Notes: generated by a model from the letters alone, not told the origin. A DNA stretch of 64,000 nucleotides from Nesterenkonia xinjiangensis (GCF_013410745.1 NZ_JACCFY010000001.1:186001-250000); one strand, 5' to 3'; shown: positions 45,382 to 54,928, counted from the stretch's first letter. Made by a program: numbers and translations.

Positions 45382-47426
45382 TGCAGACGTCGCGACTCAC
45401 CCTGGAGGAGGTCCGCACCCCGGCGGCCTGCGAGGAGTTCCTGGCGCTGCCCGCCACCGACCCCCGCGAGGTGCCGGTGCTGGCCGACGACGTACGCGCC
45501 TGGTTCCGCGGGGAGCATCCGCATGTCGACTCGGTGGTGCTGCTGCTGGTCCGAGACGAGAGCGGCGCCCCGGTGGGCCGGTGTCTCACCCACCGGTCCT
45601 CTGAGGCCGACGCTGTGCTGGCCGCCGGGCTCGGGCCCGGCCCGTTCCAGCTCTTCGGCGCGGTGGCGGCCGGGTCCGCGGAGGCGCTGAGGGCTCTGCT
45701 CGATGAGGTTTTCCGGCGCGCCCAGGCCGCGGGCGCAGCAGGAGTCTTCGGCCCGGTGACCTTGCTGCCGAATCAGCTCGGCGGCGCGCTGACCGCAGGG
45801 TTCGAGGACGCGGGGTTCTTCGACTCGCCCTGGACTCCGGCGCTGCTGGCCGAGAGCCTCACCGCCGCGGGCTTCCAGCCCTGGTACCCGGCGGCCACCT
45901 GGGAGATTCCGGTGCGGCATATCCCGCCCGAGAAGCGCCGACGACCCACGAAGACGGAGCTCGCCGCGGCCGGGGTGCGTCGTCTCCCGGCCTCGCGCCT
46001 GCGACTGCGCGGGCCCCGCGGCCAAGTGGAGCTGATGCGCCAGGCGCTCAACGCCTCCTTCGCCCAGCTGCCCTACTACACGTCGATCTCCCGTCGGCAG
46101 ATGACCCGCCAGACCGCGGGCCTGGAGCTGCTGATGGACCCGCGCCTGGTGGTGATGCTCGGTGACGGCTCGGGCGATCTGGCGAGCTTCGCTCTGGTGG
46201 TGCCGGATCCCGCGCCCCTGCTGCGCCGCTCCCGTGGCGAGCTGGGGCTGCGTCAGCTTCCGGCGCTGCTCCGGCGGGGCCGGCTCAGGGATGCAGTGCT
46301 CATCGTCCAGGGCACCCGGCCGGACCGCCAGGGTGAGGGCCTGCTCACCCTCGTGGCCCGGGAGCTGTTCGCCGCGCTGCACGCAGGAGGTTGGGATCAC
46401 CTGCGGGTCACGTTCATCGGCGAGGAGAATCACGGGTCCTCGGCGGTGTTCGCGAAGGCGGGAGGCCGCCCGCTGCACCGGCTGAGCTTCTTCCATCGCC
46501 GTCTGCCCCGTCCTGGCCGTTCCCCGGACCCTCAGTCCTGGTGCCTGATCGCAGCCCGCGCCCCGAGCGCACACAACACTCAGCCCTGGGAACCTCAGCT
46601 CCTCGACGACGGCGCCGAGCCGCGCATCGAACTGACTGTGGACCCGGCACGCACCCTGCCGGTGGGAGATCCGGATCACCGCGACCTGCACCTAAGCCTG
46701 GGGGCCTGGATCGAGTCCTTCGCCGTGGCCGCAGCCGCCGAGGGCCAGCAGGTGCGGATCGACGATGTCCGAGGTGCCGGGCCAGAGATTCGCATCGTGC
46801 TGACCTGGACCGCCGGTGAGGCGCAGGAGGTGACCGCCGACGTCGATGACGTGCTTACCCGCCGGGTCCACCGCGGCACGTTGCTGCCCCCGGGTGAACT
46901 GCACCTTCCAGAGGGTTTCCAATCCCTCGATGCCCTGGACGCCGACCCGCTGGAACGGCGTGCGGGCCGCCATCTCGCCTCCTCCCCGTCCTTGGTGGCG
47001 GAGCTCTTGGACTGGCTGCGCCTGGACCCGTCGGATCCACGCTGGCATGAGGACGGTCTCTCGGCGGAATGTCTCCAACTGCCCCGGACCCTGCGCAGGG
47101 GCCTGAACCTCGGGCTCAGGGGGCTGCGCCCTGTGCTGCCTCCTCTGCTGGGCCGGTTCTCCCCTCCGCTGGCCGGGGCCGGTACCGGTGTTCCGGTGGT
47201 CATGGAGGCCCGGGACCTCTCCCCCGCAGGGCTGGTTGAGGCCGGACGCCGCCTCCAACGGCTCTGGCTGGAGCTGCACCGGCAGGGTATGGCAGCGTCC
47301 CCGGCCTCTCAGGTCATCGACTGCCCGGCCACGGTCGGCTCCTTGGGCGTGGACCACCCGGTCGCCTACTTCAGGGTGGGCATCCCCGACGACGTGCCGC
47401 CGCGCTCGGCCCGGCGGCACCGGTGA
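45381..47426 (+). CDS. Fusion of a YghO-like GNAT domain and an Acg-like nitroreductase domain
   Basis: A 681-residue two-part protein. Residues 1 to about 375 resemble YghO-type acyltransferases: VFGPVTLLPNQLGG, PWTPALLAESLTAAGFQPWY, then a second GNAT half with QGEGLLTLVARELF. From about 385, IAARAPSAHNTQPWE is the FMN-site signature of the nitroreductase branch that includes mycobacterial Acg, and the domain runs to the end with VVMEARDLSPAGLVEAGRRL. I know of no described protein joining these. The ATG at 45381 overlaps the previous stop. Confidence 0.75.
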   Translation: MQTSRLTLEEVRTPAACEEFLALPATDPREVPVLADDVRAWFRGEHPHVDSVVLLLVRDESGAPVGRCLTHRSSEADAVLAAGLGPGPFQLFGAVAAGSAEALRALLDEVFRRAQAAGAAGVFGPVTLLPNQLGGALTAGFEDAGFFDSPWTPALLAESLTAAGFQPWYPAATWEIPVRHIPPEKRRRPTKTELAAAGVRRLPASRLRLRGPRGQVELMRQALNASFAQLPYYTSISRRQMTRQTAGLELLMDPRLVVMLGDGSGDLASFALVVPDPAPLLRRSRGELGLRQLPALLRRGRLRDAVLIVQGTRPDRQGEGLLTLVARELFAALHAGGWDHLRVTFIGEENHGSSAVFAKAGGRPLHRLSFFHRRLPRPGRSPDPQSWCLIAARAPSAHNTQPWEPQLLDDGAEPRIELTVDPARTLPVGDPDHRDLHLSLGAWIESFAVAAAAEGQQVRIDDVRGAGPEIRIVLTWTAGEAQEVTADVDDVLTRRVHRGTLLPPGELHLPEGFQSLDALDADPLERRAGRHLASSPSLVAELLDWLRLDPSDPRWHEDGLSAECLQLPRTLRRGLNLGLRGLRPVLPPLLGRFSPPLAGAGTGVPVVMEARDLSPAGLVEAGRRLQRLWLELHRQGMAASPASQVIDCPATVGSLGVDHPVAYFRVGIPDDVPPRSARRHR

Positions 47427-47427
47427 G

Positions 47428-48003
47428 TCAGTGCAGCGGCACGAACCGGTACTGTCCGTGCACACTGGCCTGGACGCCGTCGGCACTGCGCCGGATGCGG
47501 CACATCTCCCCGACCACGGGGACCACGAGCACGCCGTCGTCGTCGAGCTGGTCGATCAGGTCGTCAGGGGTCCGCGGCGCGTCGGCGGAGACGAGGATCC
47601 GGTCGAAGGGTGCGGCGTCGGGCAGCCCGAGCACGCCCCGCTGGGCCTGATGCACCTGCACCCAGGGCATCTCTTGCCGAGCGACCGCCTCTTGGGCGTG
47701 GGCCACCAGTTCGGGGATCAGCTCCACCCCGAGGACCTCGCCCTCCGGACCGACCAGACGGCCCAGCAGCGCAGCGGACCACCCAGAGCCGGAGCCGACG
47801 TCGAGCACCCGCTGCCCGGGGCGCACATCGAGCAGACGCAGCATGCGCGCCACCGTGCTCGGCTGGGAGTTCGTCTGGCCGTGGCCGATCGACAGAGGCT
47901 CGTCCGCAGCAGCGAGCTGCCGCTGCGGCCCGGGCAGGAAGTCGACGCGGCGCACCTCGTCCATCGCGCGGACGACGGGATCGGCTCCGGCAGGATAGTC
48001 CAT
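47428..48003 (-). CDS. Protein-L-isoaspartate O-methyltransferase family protein
   Basis: A 191-residue Pcm-type methyltransferase that would methyl-esterify isoaspartyl residues for repair. IGHGQTNSQPSTVARML is the substrate-side signature, and LDVGSGSGWSAALLGRLVG and VLGVELIPEL form the SAM site. It is convergent with the fusion gene, one base from its stop. Confidence 0.9.
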   Translation of the reverse strand: MDYPAGADPVVRAMDEVRRVDFLPGPQRQLAAADEPLSIGHGQTNSQPSTVARMLRLLDVRPGQRVLDVGSGSGWSAALLGRLVGPEGEVLGVELIPELVAHAQEAVARQEMPWVQVHQAQRGVLGLPDAAPFDRILVSADAPRTPDDLIDQLDDDGVLVVPVVGEMCRIRRSADGVQASVHGQYRFVPLH

Positions 48004-48064
48004 GGTGCCCTCATGATAAAGGGTGTCACCATGCTGGGCGAAGGGCCTGGGATCTCCCGGCGGC

Positions 48065-49006
48065 TCAGGGCACGCGGTGCCCGGCGACGCGCAGCAGCTC
48101 GTACCATTCGGGCCTGGTCAGCGGGATCTCGGAGCCTGTGGCGGCTTCCGCGACACGGTCCGGACGAGTGGTGCCCAGCACCACCTGCATCCCTGCAGGA
48201 TGGCGGGTGATCCACGCGGTGGCGATCGCCGTCGGGGTGACGGCGTACTTCTGCGCCAGGCGGTCCAGCACCGCATTGAGCTCCGGGTACTGGGGAGAGC
48301 CGATGAACACTCCGTGCGGGGACTGGTAGGGCGACCAGGCCTGCAGGGTGATGCCGTTGATCCGGCAGTACTCCACGATCCCTTCCCCGTTCGGGGACAC
48401 CACGGAGGACAGCCCCAGGGTGTTGGCCATGATCCCCTCCGCGAGGATCGCCGCATGGGGCAGCGAGAGCTGCACCTGGTTGACCACCAGAGGCTGGCTG
48501 ACAGCGGTGCGCAGCAGTTCGATCTGCCCCGGGGTGTGGTTGGAGACACCGAAGTGGCGGACCTTCCCGGTCGAGGCCAGGTGGTCGAAGGCCCGAGCGA
48601 CCTCCTCCGGCTCGACGAGGATGTCCGGACGGTGGAGCAGCATGATGTCGAGGTAGTCGGTCTGCAGAGACCGCAGCGACTCCTCCGCCGAACTGACGAT
48701 GTGCTCATAGGAGAAGTCGTAGTAGGGGCCGTCCTTGACGATCCCGGTCTTCGTCTGGAGAGTGATCTCCTCCCGCTCGGCGGAACTCAGCTGCATCGCC
48801 TCGGCGAAACGCCGCTCACACCCGTGCGTGGTCAGGCCTGGGCCGTAGATGTCCGCGTGGTCGAAGAAGTCGATCCCCGCCCTCCGGGCGGTGCTGACCA
48901 GCTCACGGATCTCTTCGTCGGTCTTCTCCGGGATCCTCATCAGGCCGAGCGTGACGTTGGGTGCGGTGATGTCGGTATGGGCGATGCTCTGAGTGCGCAT
49001 GGTCAC
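48065..49006 (-). CDS. Aldo/keto reductase (YdhF-like)
   Basis: A 313-residue TIM-barrel NADPH oxidoreductase. The catalytic residues fit FFDHADIYG (Asp, Tyr) and LLHRPDIL (His region); FGVSNHTPGQ and VVLGTTRPDRV line the cofactor. The GTG at 49004-49006 has GGAG 6 bp upstream; the ATG two codons later is possible. It follows the SDR fusion gene by 3 bp. Confidence 0.88.
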   Translation of the reverse strand: MTMRTQSIAHTDITAPNVTLGLMRIPEKTDEEIRELVSTARRAGIDFFDHADIYGPGLTTHGCERRFAEAMQLSSAEREEITLQTKTGIVKDGPYYDFSYEHIVSSAEESLRSLQTDYLDIMLLHRPDILVEPEEVARAFDHLASTGKVRHFGVSNHTPGQIELLRTAVSQPLVVNQVQLSLPHAAILAEGIMANTLGLSSVVSPNGEGIVEYCRINGITLQAWSPYQSPHGVFIGSPQYPELNAVLDRLAQKYAVTPTAIATAWITRHPAGMQVVLGTTRPDRVAEAATGSEIPLTRPEWYELLRVAGHRVP

Positions 49007-49009
49007 AGC

Positions 49010-50596
49010 CTACTCCGGAAGGGCGTCGGGCCGGTTCCGGAAAGCACGCTCCCGCACATGACGATGCGCCTCCCGCAACGTGGCGAGCTGCTCCTCCGCA
49101 TCCTCCACCAGCTGAGCGAACACCCCCTCATCCATACCGAGCTCTTCGGCGTGCTCCTGCAGGACCAGCCATCCATGCATCTTGGCGGTGATCGCGCTGG
49201 ACATCAGTTCGCATTCGAGCAGCAGCTCCGAGGGCGAACGGTTCAAGGGTGCCCGGCCGTAGGGCTTCAGCCGCGCGGCCTTCTCCCCCACCCAGGCCAG
49301 CGCGGAGGATGCTCCGGGGCGGGGGAAGTCCTGGCTGGCCATGAGCTTCTGCAGGAAGCTGTGTTCCCGACGGATCTCCTCGGCCACCTTGGAGAGCTCA
49401 GGGAAGACGGGGGTGTCCGAGTAGGCCTCGGCCATGGCCTCGATGCGCTCCACCCCGGCGGTGGCTCCGGTGAGATGGTCAGCCATGTACTGACGCAGCA
49501 GGTCGGCGTCGAGGTCCTGTGGCAGCTGGTGGTCCCGTGTCGGCAGCGGAGTGGGGTCCACACGCGGGCCGGACCGTGGGCGCATCGGCAGCGAGGCGGC
49601 GCCGTCGCCCTGGGCCATGCCCTGCAGCAGGCTCTCCGCCGCCTCGGCGGCGCTGCGGCGCGGACGCCAGCCCAGCTCCTCCCGGGCACGGGTGGTGTCC
49701 ATGATCGGGGCTTTCATCCCCATGTCCAGCCACCCCTCGTCCGCAGGCAGCAGCCGAGCCCGGTGGGCGGCCCGCATCGCGGTCCGCAGCGGGCGGGACG
49801 GAAGGACCACGGCTCTGCCACGGCCGCCTGAGACGATCTGCGCCAAACGCTGGGCATCGAGCAGATCATCGGCCGCGATGTTGAAAGGACCATGAGCGCC
49901 TCGGATCACCGCTTCGGCGTAGGCCGAGGCGACGTCGGCGGCGTGCACCGCCTGGGCGCGCACACCTCGAGGCAGGGGCACCACGGGTGGGCGGACGGCG
50001 TCGAGCACCTGCACCGGGGCCCACCGTCCGGCGAAGTATCGTTGGATCTCCGATCCGGCACAGCCTTGGAAGATGAGTCCGGGGCGCAGGCGCGCCAGCG
50101 CGATGCCGGGGTGCGCGGTCTCGAACTCATCCAGCACCCGCTCCTGGGCGGCCTTGTCCACGCTGTAGTGCGACCCCGGGATCCCTTCAGTGGGCCAGTC
50201 CTCACGGCGCGGCTCATCGTCGTCGACCGGCGAGTACGCGCCCACCGAGGAGGCCACGGCGATCCGCTCCACCCCGGCCTCAGCCGCTGCCTCGAGCACG
50301 TGACGCGTGCCGTCCACGTTGACGCGGCGCAGCAGCTCACGCTCCGAGTTGGGCTGGATCAGCCAGGCCAGGTGGATGACGGCGTCGGCATCCTGGAACG
50401 CCTGTGCGAGGGATTCCCGAGATTCAGGGAACTGGATGTCGATGGTGGCCCACTCAGGGTGCGAGTACGGCTCGGTGTCCGTGTCCGGAAGGCGCCGCGC
50501 GATGCCGATCACGGACGTGACCTCCGGACGCAGATGCAGCTCCCTGAGCACGGCCGTGCCGGCATTCCCAGTGGCTCCGACGACAGCGATCCGCAC
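49010..50596 (-). CDS. Fusion of an extended SDR (NAD-dependent epimerase-like) domain and a helical ferritin-like domain
   Basis: A 528-residue protein. Residues 1 to about 330 form an extended short-chain dehydrogenase: GATGNAGTAVL (nucleotide loop) and YSVDKAAQERVLDEF (the YxxxK pair). From about 350 a helical domain begins with ADLLRQYMADHLTGATAGVE and contains EEIRREHSFLQKLMAS and ECELMSSAITAKMHGW, with Glu and His spacing reminiscent of ferritin-like or DUF892-type bundles. The GTG at 50594-50596 follows GAAGGAGGA. It is co-directional with an aldo/keto reductase. Confidence 0.8.
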   Translation of the reverse strand: MRIAVVGATGNAGTAVLRELHLRPEVTSVIGIARRLPDTDTEPYSHPEWATIDIQFPESRESLAQAFQDADAVIHLAWLIQPNSERELLRRVNVDGTRHVLEAAAEAGVERIAVASSVGAYSPVDDDEPRREDWPTEGIPGSHYSVDKAAQERVLDEFETAHPGIALARLRPGLIFQGCAGSEIQRYFAGRWAPVQVLDAVRPPVVPLPRGVRAQAVHAADVASAYAEAVIRGAHGPFNIAADDLLDAQRLAQIVSGGRGRAVVLPSRPLRTAMRAAHRARLLPADEGWLDMGMKAPIMDTTRAREELGWRPRRSAAEAAESLLQGMAQGDGAASLPMRPRSGPRVDPTPLPTRDHQLPQDLDADLLRQYMADHLTGATAGVERIEAMAEAYSDTPVFPELSKVAEEIRREHSFLQKLMASQDFPRPGASSALAWVGEKAARLKPYGRAPLNRSPSELLLECELMSSAITAKMHGWLVLQEHAEELGMDEGVFAQLVEDAEEQLATLREAHRHVRERAFRNRPDALPE

Positions 50597-50678
50597 GGAG
50601 TCCTCCTTCTCCTCGGTGTCCTTGACCTGCTGGTCCTTTCCTACAAGACCACGCCGCGGCGCCGGACACAAGGGCGCC

Positions 50679-51413
50679 TCAGACAAGCAGGTTGACGGCT
50701 CCCACGGCGGTCAGCACCAGGACGAGCCGATCGAACATCCGCTGCGAGATGCGGGTGGCCAACCAACGACCGGCGAAGGCCGCGACCACGACCAGCGGCA
50801 CCAGGACGGCGGCGATCGTCAGCACCTCCAGGGTCAGCAGACCCAGCCCCACCTGGAACGGAAGCTTGGCGAGGTTGACCGCGAAGAAGAAGTAGGCGGT
50901 GGTGCCCAGGAAGGCCTTCACCGGCAGCCGCATGGCCAGCAGGTACATGCTCATCACCGGGCCTCCTGCGTTCGCGACCATCGTGGTGAACCCGCCCAGC
51001 CATCCGTAGCCGTAGGCCGCCGTGCGACCGAGCTCCGTGGCGTCGGTGCGGGAACGTCTCCGCCACAGGGTGAAGGCGAGCAGCGCCAGCAGGATCCCAC
51101 CGATGACGCGGCGGACGACGGCGTCGGAGGAGAGGCCCAGGAAGACCACCCCGACCAGCAGGCCCACCAGGACCGCAGGCACCAGTCGGCGCAGAGTGGC
51201 CCAGTCGACGTCGTGACGGTACATCCAGACGGCGAACAGGTCTCCGACCAACAGCAGGATCAGCAGGGCCGCCGTGGACTCTCGGGCGGGCATGGTCGCG
51301 GCGAAGATCGCCACCGCCAGCGTGGCCGCACCAGGCAGTGCGGTCTTGGACAGACCGACGATGAGCGCGCCGAGAGCGAGCAGGAGCCAGCTGAGGGAAT
51401 CGAGGTCGATCAC
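50679..51413 (-). CDS. TauE/SafE-family permease (sulfite/organoanion exporter-like)
   Basis: A 244-residue membrane protein with eight hydrophobic segments. GLSKTALPGAATLAVAIFA and GGFTTMVANAGGPVMSMYLL are the twin motifs of the family, which moves sulfite, sulfonates or small organic anions. The start is GTG with TAGGCT 6 bp upstream (leaderless type). The substrate is unknown. Confidence 0.87.
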   Translation of the reverse strand: MIDLDSLSWLLLALGALIVGLSKTALPGAATLAVAIFAATMPARESTAALLILLLVGDLFAVWMYRHDVDWATLRRLVPAVLVGLLVGVVFLGLSSDAVVRRVIGGILLALLAFTLWRRRSRTDATELGRTAAYGYGWLGGFTTMVANAGGPVMSMYLLAMRLPVKAFLGTTAYFFFAVNLAKLPFQVGLGLLTLEVLTIAAVLVPLVVVAAFAGRWLATRISQRMFDRLVLVLTAVGAVNLLV

Positions 51414-51419
51414 CGTGAC

Positions 51420-51425
51420 AGCCTA
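51420..51425 (-). promoter_or_regulatory. -10 box (leaderless type) of the TauE/SafE gene
   Basis: TAGGCT on the minus strand, 6 bp before the GTG start. Confidence 0.45.
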
Positions 51426-51487
51426 GTGCGCGGCGGCCCAGCAAGCGGGCTCTTGCCCCAGGACCCCTCACCGGGTTCCATGGATGC

Positions 51488-51832
51488 ATGACGGTACAGC
51501 GCGTGACACCTATCCTGACGGTGGACGACCTCCCTGCAGCCATCCGCCGGCACCGCGAGATCCTGGAGCTGGACGTGGTGATGAACCTCGGATGGGTGGC
51601 CTTCCTGGCCGACGACGCCGGACATCAGCTCGGCCTGATGACCCAAGACGCCTCCGCCTCGGTGAATCCGGAGGTCTCGGTGTTCGTCGACGACGTCGAG
51701 CGCACCTACCGCCTCGCCCAGGAGTCGGGGGCCGAGATCGCCCATCCGTTGTCGCTGGAGGCCTGGGGTGTGAAGAGGTTCTTCTACCGCGACGACTCAG
51801 GCCGGGTGGTCAATGTCGGGACGCACGTGTGA
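51488..51832 (+). CDS. VOC-family (glyoxalase/bleomycin-resistance fold) protein
   Basis: A 114-residue single vicinal-oxygen-chelate domain: VTPILTVDDLPAAIRRHREI opens the fold, HQLGLMTQDAS and RFFYRDDSGRVVNVGTHV close it. Such proteins include dioxygenases, isomerases and drug-binding proteins; which applies is not readable. Confidence 0.83.
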   Translation: MTVQRVTPILTVDDLPAAIRRHREILELDVVMNLGWVAFLADDAGHQLGLMTQDASASVNPEVSVFVDDVERTYRLAQESGAEIAHPLSLEAWGVKRFFYRDDSGRVVNVGTHV

Positions 51833-51841
51833 CGCCACCGT

Positions 51842-52894
51842 TCAGCGCCGCGGGTCGATCATCGTCATGCCCGCCCGTGATGCGGTCTCCATGGAAGGCA
51901 GCGCCGATGCGGCGTCCTCCAGCCCGATGGTGCGGGCGATGAGCTGCTCAGGGTCCAGACGGCCCTGGGCGATCATGGCGAGCATCCCCGGGTAGGCGCC
52001 GGCTGCCATGCCGTGGCTGCCGAAGACGTCGAGCTCCCAGGCGATCACCCGGTCCATGGGGACGCGCGGGTGCCCTTCGATCGCCGGAAGCAGACCTATC
52101 TGGACATGTCGGCCCCGGCGGCGGAGGCTGTGGATCGCATCCGCACAGGTCTCTTCAGTCCCCACGGCGTCGACGGTCACCTGGGCGCCGCCATCGGTGA
52201 GTTCGCTGATGACGGCGGGCACGTCGACGTCAGGTCCGGCCATGACGGTGTCGTCGGCGCCCAGCTCGGCGGCAAGGTCCAGTGCCGGCTGGCTGCGGTC
52301 CACGGCGATGACACGGGCACCCAGCGCATGTCCGATCATGACCGCGCTGAGCCCCACCCCTCCGACGCCGATCACGGCGAGCGTCTGGCCCTCGCTGAGT
52401 CCGGCGCGGCTGATGAGCCCTCGGTAGGCCGTCGCGAAGCGGCAGCCGAGGCTCGCGGCGGCCTCTGCGCTCACACTCTGCGGAACGGCGACCAGGTTGG
52501 CGTCGGCGGCATGAAGTGCCACACGTTCGGCGAACGATCCCCAGTGGGTGAAGCCGGGCTGCTCCTGGTCCGGACAGACCTGCGGCTCACCCTGAAGGCA
52601 CCATCGACAGCGGCCACAGCCGCACACGAAGGGCACGGTGACGCGGTCCCCCGCCTGCCACCTCTGCACTCCAGCCCCGACAGCGGTGATGGTACCGGCG
52701 AGCTCATGGCCAGGAACATGCGGCAGCGTGATCTCCTCGTGGCCGGCCCATGCGTGCCAGTCGCTGCGGCACAGTCCGCTGGCATGGACCTCGACGACGA
52801 CGCCTCCCTCGGGCGCGACGGGCTCGGGGACGTCGCGGACCTCGGGCTGAGCGCGGATGGCATCGAAGACGACTGCTCGCATGGGATCGATCAT
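51842..52894 (-). CDS. Zinc-dependent alcohol dehydrogenase
   Basis: A 350-residue MDR alcohol dehydrogenase. Catalytic zinc ligands are in ASGLCRSDWHAW and GHELAG; the structural zinc loop is CGCGRCRWCLQGEPQVC; the NAD loop is GVGGVGLSAV. The substrate is probably an alcohol/aldehyde of unknown identity. It may start at 52894 or four codons later. It converges on the VOC gene with 9 bp between. Confidence 0.9.
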   Translation of the reverse strand: MIDPMRAVVFDAIRAQPEVRDVPEPVAPEGGVVVEVHASGLCRSDWHAWAGHEEITLPHVPGHELAGTITAVGAGVQRWQAGDRVTVPFVCGCGRCRWCLQGEPQVCPDQEQPGFTHWGSFAERVALHAADANLVAVPQSVSAEAAASLGCRFATAYRGLISRAGLSEGQTLAVIGVGGVGLSAVMIGHALGARVIAVDRSQPALDLAAELGADDTVMAGPDVDVPAVISELTDGGAQVTVDAVGTEETCADAIHSLRRRGRHVQIGLLPAIEGHPRVPMDRVIAWELDVFGSHGMAAGAYPGMLAMIAQGRLDPEQLIARTIGLEDAASALPSMETASRAGMTMIDPRR

Positions 52895-53242
52895 GGCACA
52901 GCGGCGCCACCGTGAAGCCCAAGCCGTCGGACTTGACCTGCCCTCAACGCCGCGCCGCCCGCGACGCCGCCGGCACCCTACTCCGCCCTGAACTGGTGGA
53001 ACGCTTCGATGCCGCCGACGCCCCCGACTGAAGTCCCACGGTCTGCTCGCCCTCCGCTACCCATCCGACAAGGCAGTACCGGCAACCACGATGACACCGC
53101 CGTCATCGCCATCCGAACGGCCACCGCGACCCCACCGCTCCCAGCACATGCCCCCGCCCCACACGCTGAGGACGGCACCCACCCGGGTGTAGCCCTCAGC
53201 ATGCCCACGCCACTCCGTGGCCGCTGCAGCTACGCTGTCTCC
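52895..53242. other. Gene-free stretch of about 350 bp
   Basis: A 39-codon frame from GTG 52912 has no ribosome site or recognised content. Near the right end lies the -10 box TACGCT (53231-53236), 6 bp before the next gene. Confidence 0.55.
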
Positions 53243-53968
53243 ATGAGTGACGTGTCCCGCCGAACTGACATCGAGCATCTCGCGCTGCTCGCCGCTCTGC
53301 AGCGGGAGTTCCACGCGCATCTGCTCGTCGCCGACTCCGAGGCACCAGTGCCTGCCTGCGGCTGGTGGACCGTCGAGGACCTCACCGAGCACCTCTGTGA
53401 CGTCTACATCTGGGCGGCAGACATGGCCCGGGGCCGGGCCGCGGCTCCTAGGGAGGAGCGCCCCGCAGAACGCCCGGACGGCCTCGCCGCGTACTATCGA
53501 TCCTGCGCCGCCCATCTCCACGAGACCCTCACTCAGCTGGGCCCCGAGGCTCCCGCGCGGATCTTCGGAGGCGACGGGGCGGCGGCGTTCTGGCATCGCC
53601 GCCAGGTCCACGAGACCCTGGTCCACCTCGATGACCTCGCCGCGGCCCTCGACGCCGACCCACCACACGTGGCGGCGGAGGTCTGGGCCGACGGGATCGA
53701 TGAGATCGTCACGGTCCTGTATGCCCATCAGCTGCGATTGGGACGTGCGGAGCCGCCGTCGTCTCCGGTCCTGATCACTGCGACAGACGCCGAGAGCAGC
53801 TGGACCATGCCCGCAGGCACAGAGAACCCGGCCGCGGAGATCCGCGGCCGGGCTCAGGAAATCGATCTTCTGCTGTGGGGGCGCCGTGGCCTCGCGAACT
53901 CATCCCTCGAGGTGCGGGGCGATCGCGTCCCTGTGCGGCAGCTGCTGGATCAGCCGGTCACTCCGTGA
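53243..53968 (+). CDS. Maleylpyruvate isomerase-like (mycothiol-dependent) family protein
   Basis: A 241-residue protein with the N-terminal DinB-type helical bundle and a C-terminal SCP-like domain. GWWTVEDLTEHLCDVYIWA and FWHRRQVHETLVHLDDLAAA carry the His/Glu residues of the metal site. Relatives use mycothiol, the actinobacterial thiol. It overlaps the convergent oxidoreductase gene by 11 bp. Confidence 0.85.
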   Translation: MSDVSRRTDIEHLALLAALQREFHAHLLVADSEAPVPACGWWTVEDLTEHLCDVYIWAADMARGRAAAPREERPAERPDGLAAYYRSCAAHLHETLTQLGPEAPARIFGGDGAAAFWHRRQVHETLVHLDDLAAALDADPPHVAAEVWADGIDEIVTVLYAHQLRLGRAEPPSSPVLITATDAESSWTMPAGTENPAAEIRGRAQEIDLLLWGRRGLANSSLEVRGDRVPVRQLLDQPVTP

Positions 53969-54881
53969 CGTCGATGATGATCTTCCCGGATCCGTCACCG
54001 GACTGGTTGTGCCTCATCGCCTCGGCCGCCTGCTCCAGCGGGAAGTGCCGGTCGATCTCCACGCTCAGAGTGCCGTCTGCGACCTTCGTCAGGAGCTGTC
54101 CCAGCCTCTGCCCGTCGGGGCGCACCCACACCCAGCGACCGTCGTGCTCCTCCACCGCGGGGTCCGCGATCGACACGTGGCGACCGTCATCGGCCAGCAC
54201 AGCGAGAGTCTGCTCGAGGACTCCGCCGGCGAAGTCGGCCACGGCGGTGACCCCTGTGGGCGCCAGGTCGCGGACACGCTCCTCGAGTCCGTCACCATAG
54301 CGGAGCGGCTCCACTCCCAGGGCACGGAGCTTCTCGTGGTTCCGCTCCGAGGCGGTGCCGAGGACCCGTGCACCACCGGCCGCTGCCAACTGGGCCGCGA
54401 CATGACCCACCCCGCCTGAAGCGCCGTGGATCAGCAGCGTGTCGTCTCCGGACAGGTTCAGCATCTCCAGGGAGCGCAGCGCGGTGAGCCCCACCAGCGG
54501 CAGGCCTGCGGCGGCGTCGACGGAGACGCCCTCGGGGACGCGCGCCACGGAGGCGGCCGGCACCGCCACATACTGGGCGTAGGTGCCGCCGTGGACGACG
54601 TCCTTGCGCGCGTAGGACGCCACCCGGTCACCGGGAGAGAACTCCGGGACGTCCGGGCCCACGGCCTCGACCACCCCGGAGACGTCCCAGCCCGGGATCA
54701 CGGGGAACACGGCGTCAAGCATGCCGTCGAGCCCTCCGGCCATGAGTTTCCAGTCCACGGGGTTGACCGCGGCACGCTCCACCGCGATGAGCACCGCGCC
54801 AGGGCCCAGCTTCGGGGTCGGCTGCTCGGTGAGATGCAGAGTGTCAGGGGATCCGTACTCGGAATAGGTCATTGCACGCAT
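53958..54881 (-). CDS. NADP-dependent MDR oxidoreductase (quinone/enoyl reductase type)
   Basis: A 307-residue zinc-free dehydrogenase: VNPVDWKLMAGGLDG and IPGWDVSGVVEAVG are typical of the family, IHGASGGVGHVAAQLA is the NADP loop. It probably reduces quinones or enones. The ATG at 54879-54881 is preferred; an upstream ATG at 54926 would add a non-conserved tail. Confidence 0.87.
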   Translation of the reverse strand: MRAMTYSEYGSPDTLHLTEQPTPKLGPGAVLIAVERAAVNPVDWKLMAGGLDGMLDAVFPVIPGWDVSGVVEAVGPDVPEFSPGDRVASYARKDVVHGGTYAQYVAVPAASVARVPEGVSVDAAAGLPLVGLTALRSLEMLNLSGDDTLLIHGASGGVGHVAAQLAAAGGARVLGTASERNHEKLRALGVEPLRYGDGLEERVRDLAPTGVTAVADFAGGVLEQTLAVLADDGRHVSIADPAVEEHDGRWVWVRPDGQRLGQLLTKVADGTLSVEIDRHFPLEQAAEAMRHNQSGDGSGKIIIDVTE

Positions 54882-54928
54882 GGTGGCGGCAACCGTCACG
54901 GATCCGCACACATTCCCGGTGTTCACTC

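Noticed and set aside
44994-46691. A 565-codon minus-strand frame opposite the GNAT-nitroreductase fusion
   Set aside because: The plus-strand gene has recognisable motifs and operon spacing; the minus frame has none.
52912-53031. 39-codon frame from a GTG start
   Set aside because: No ribosome site, promoter or recognisable sequence.
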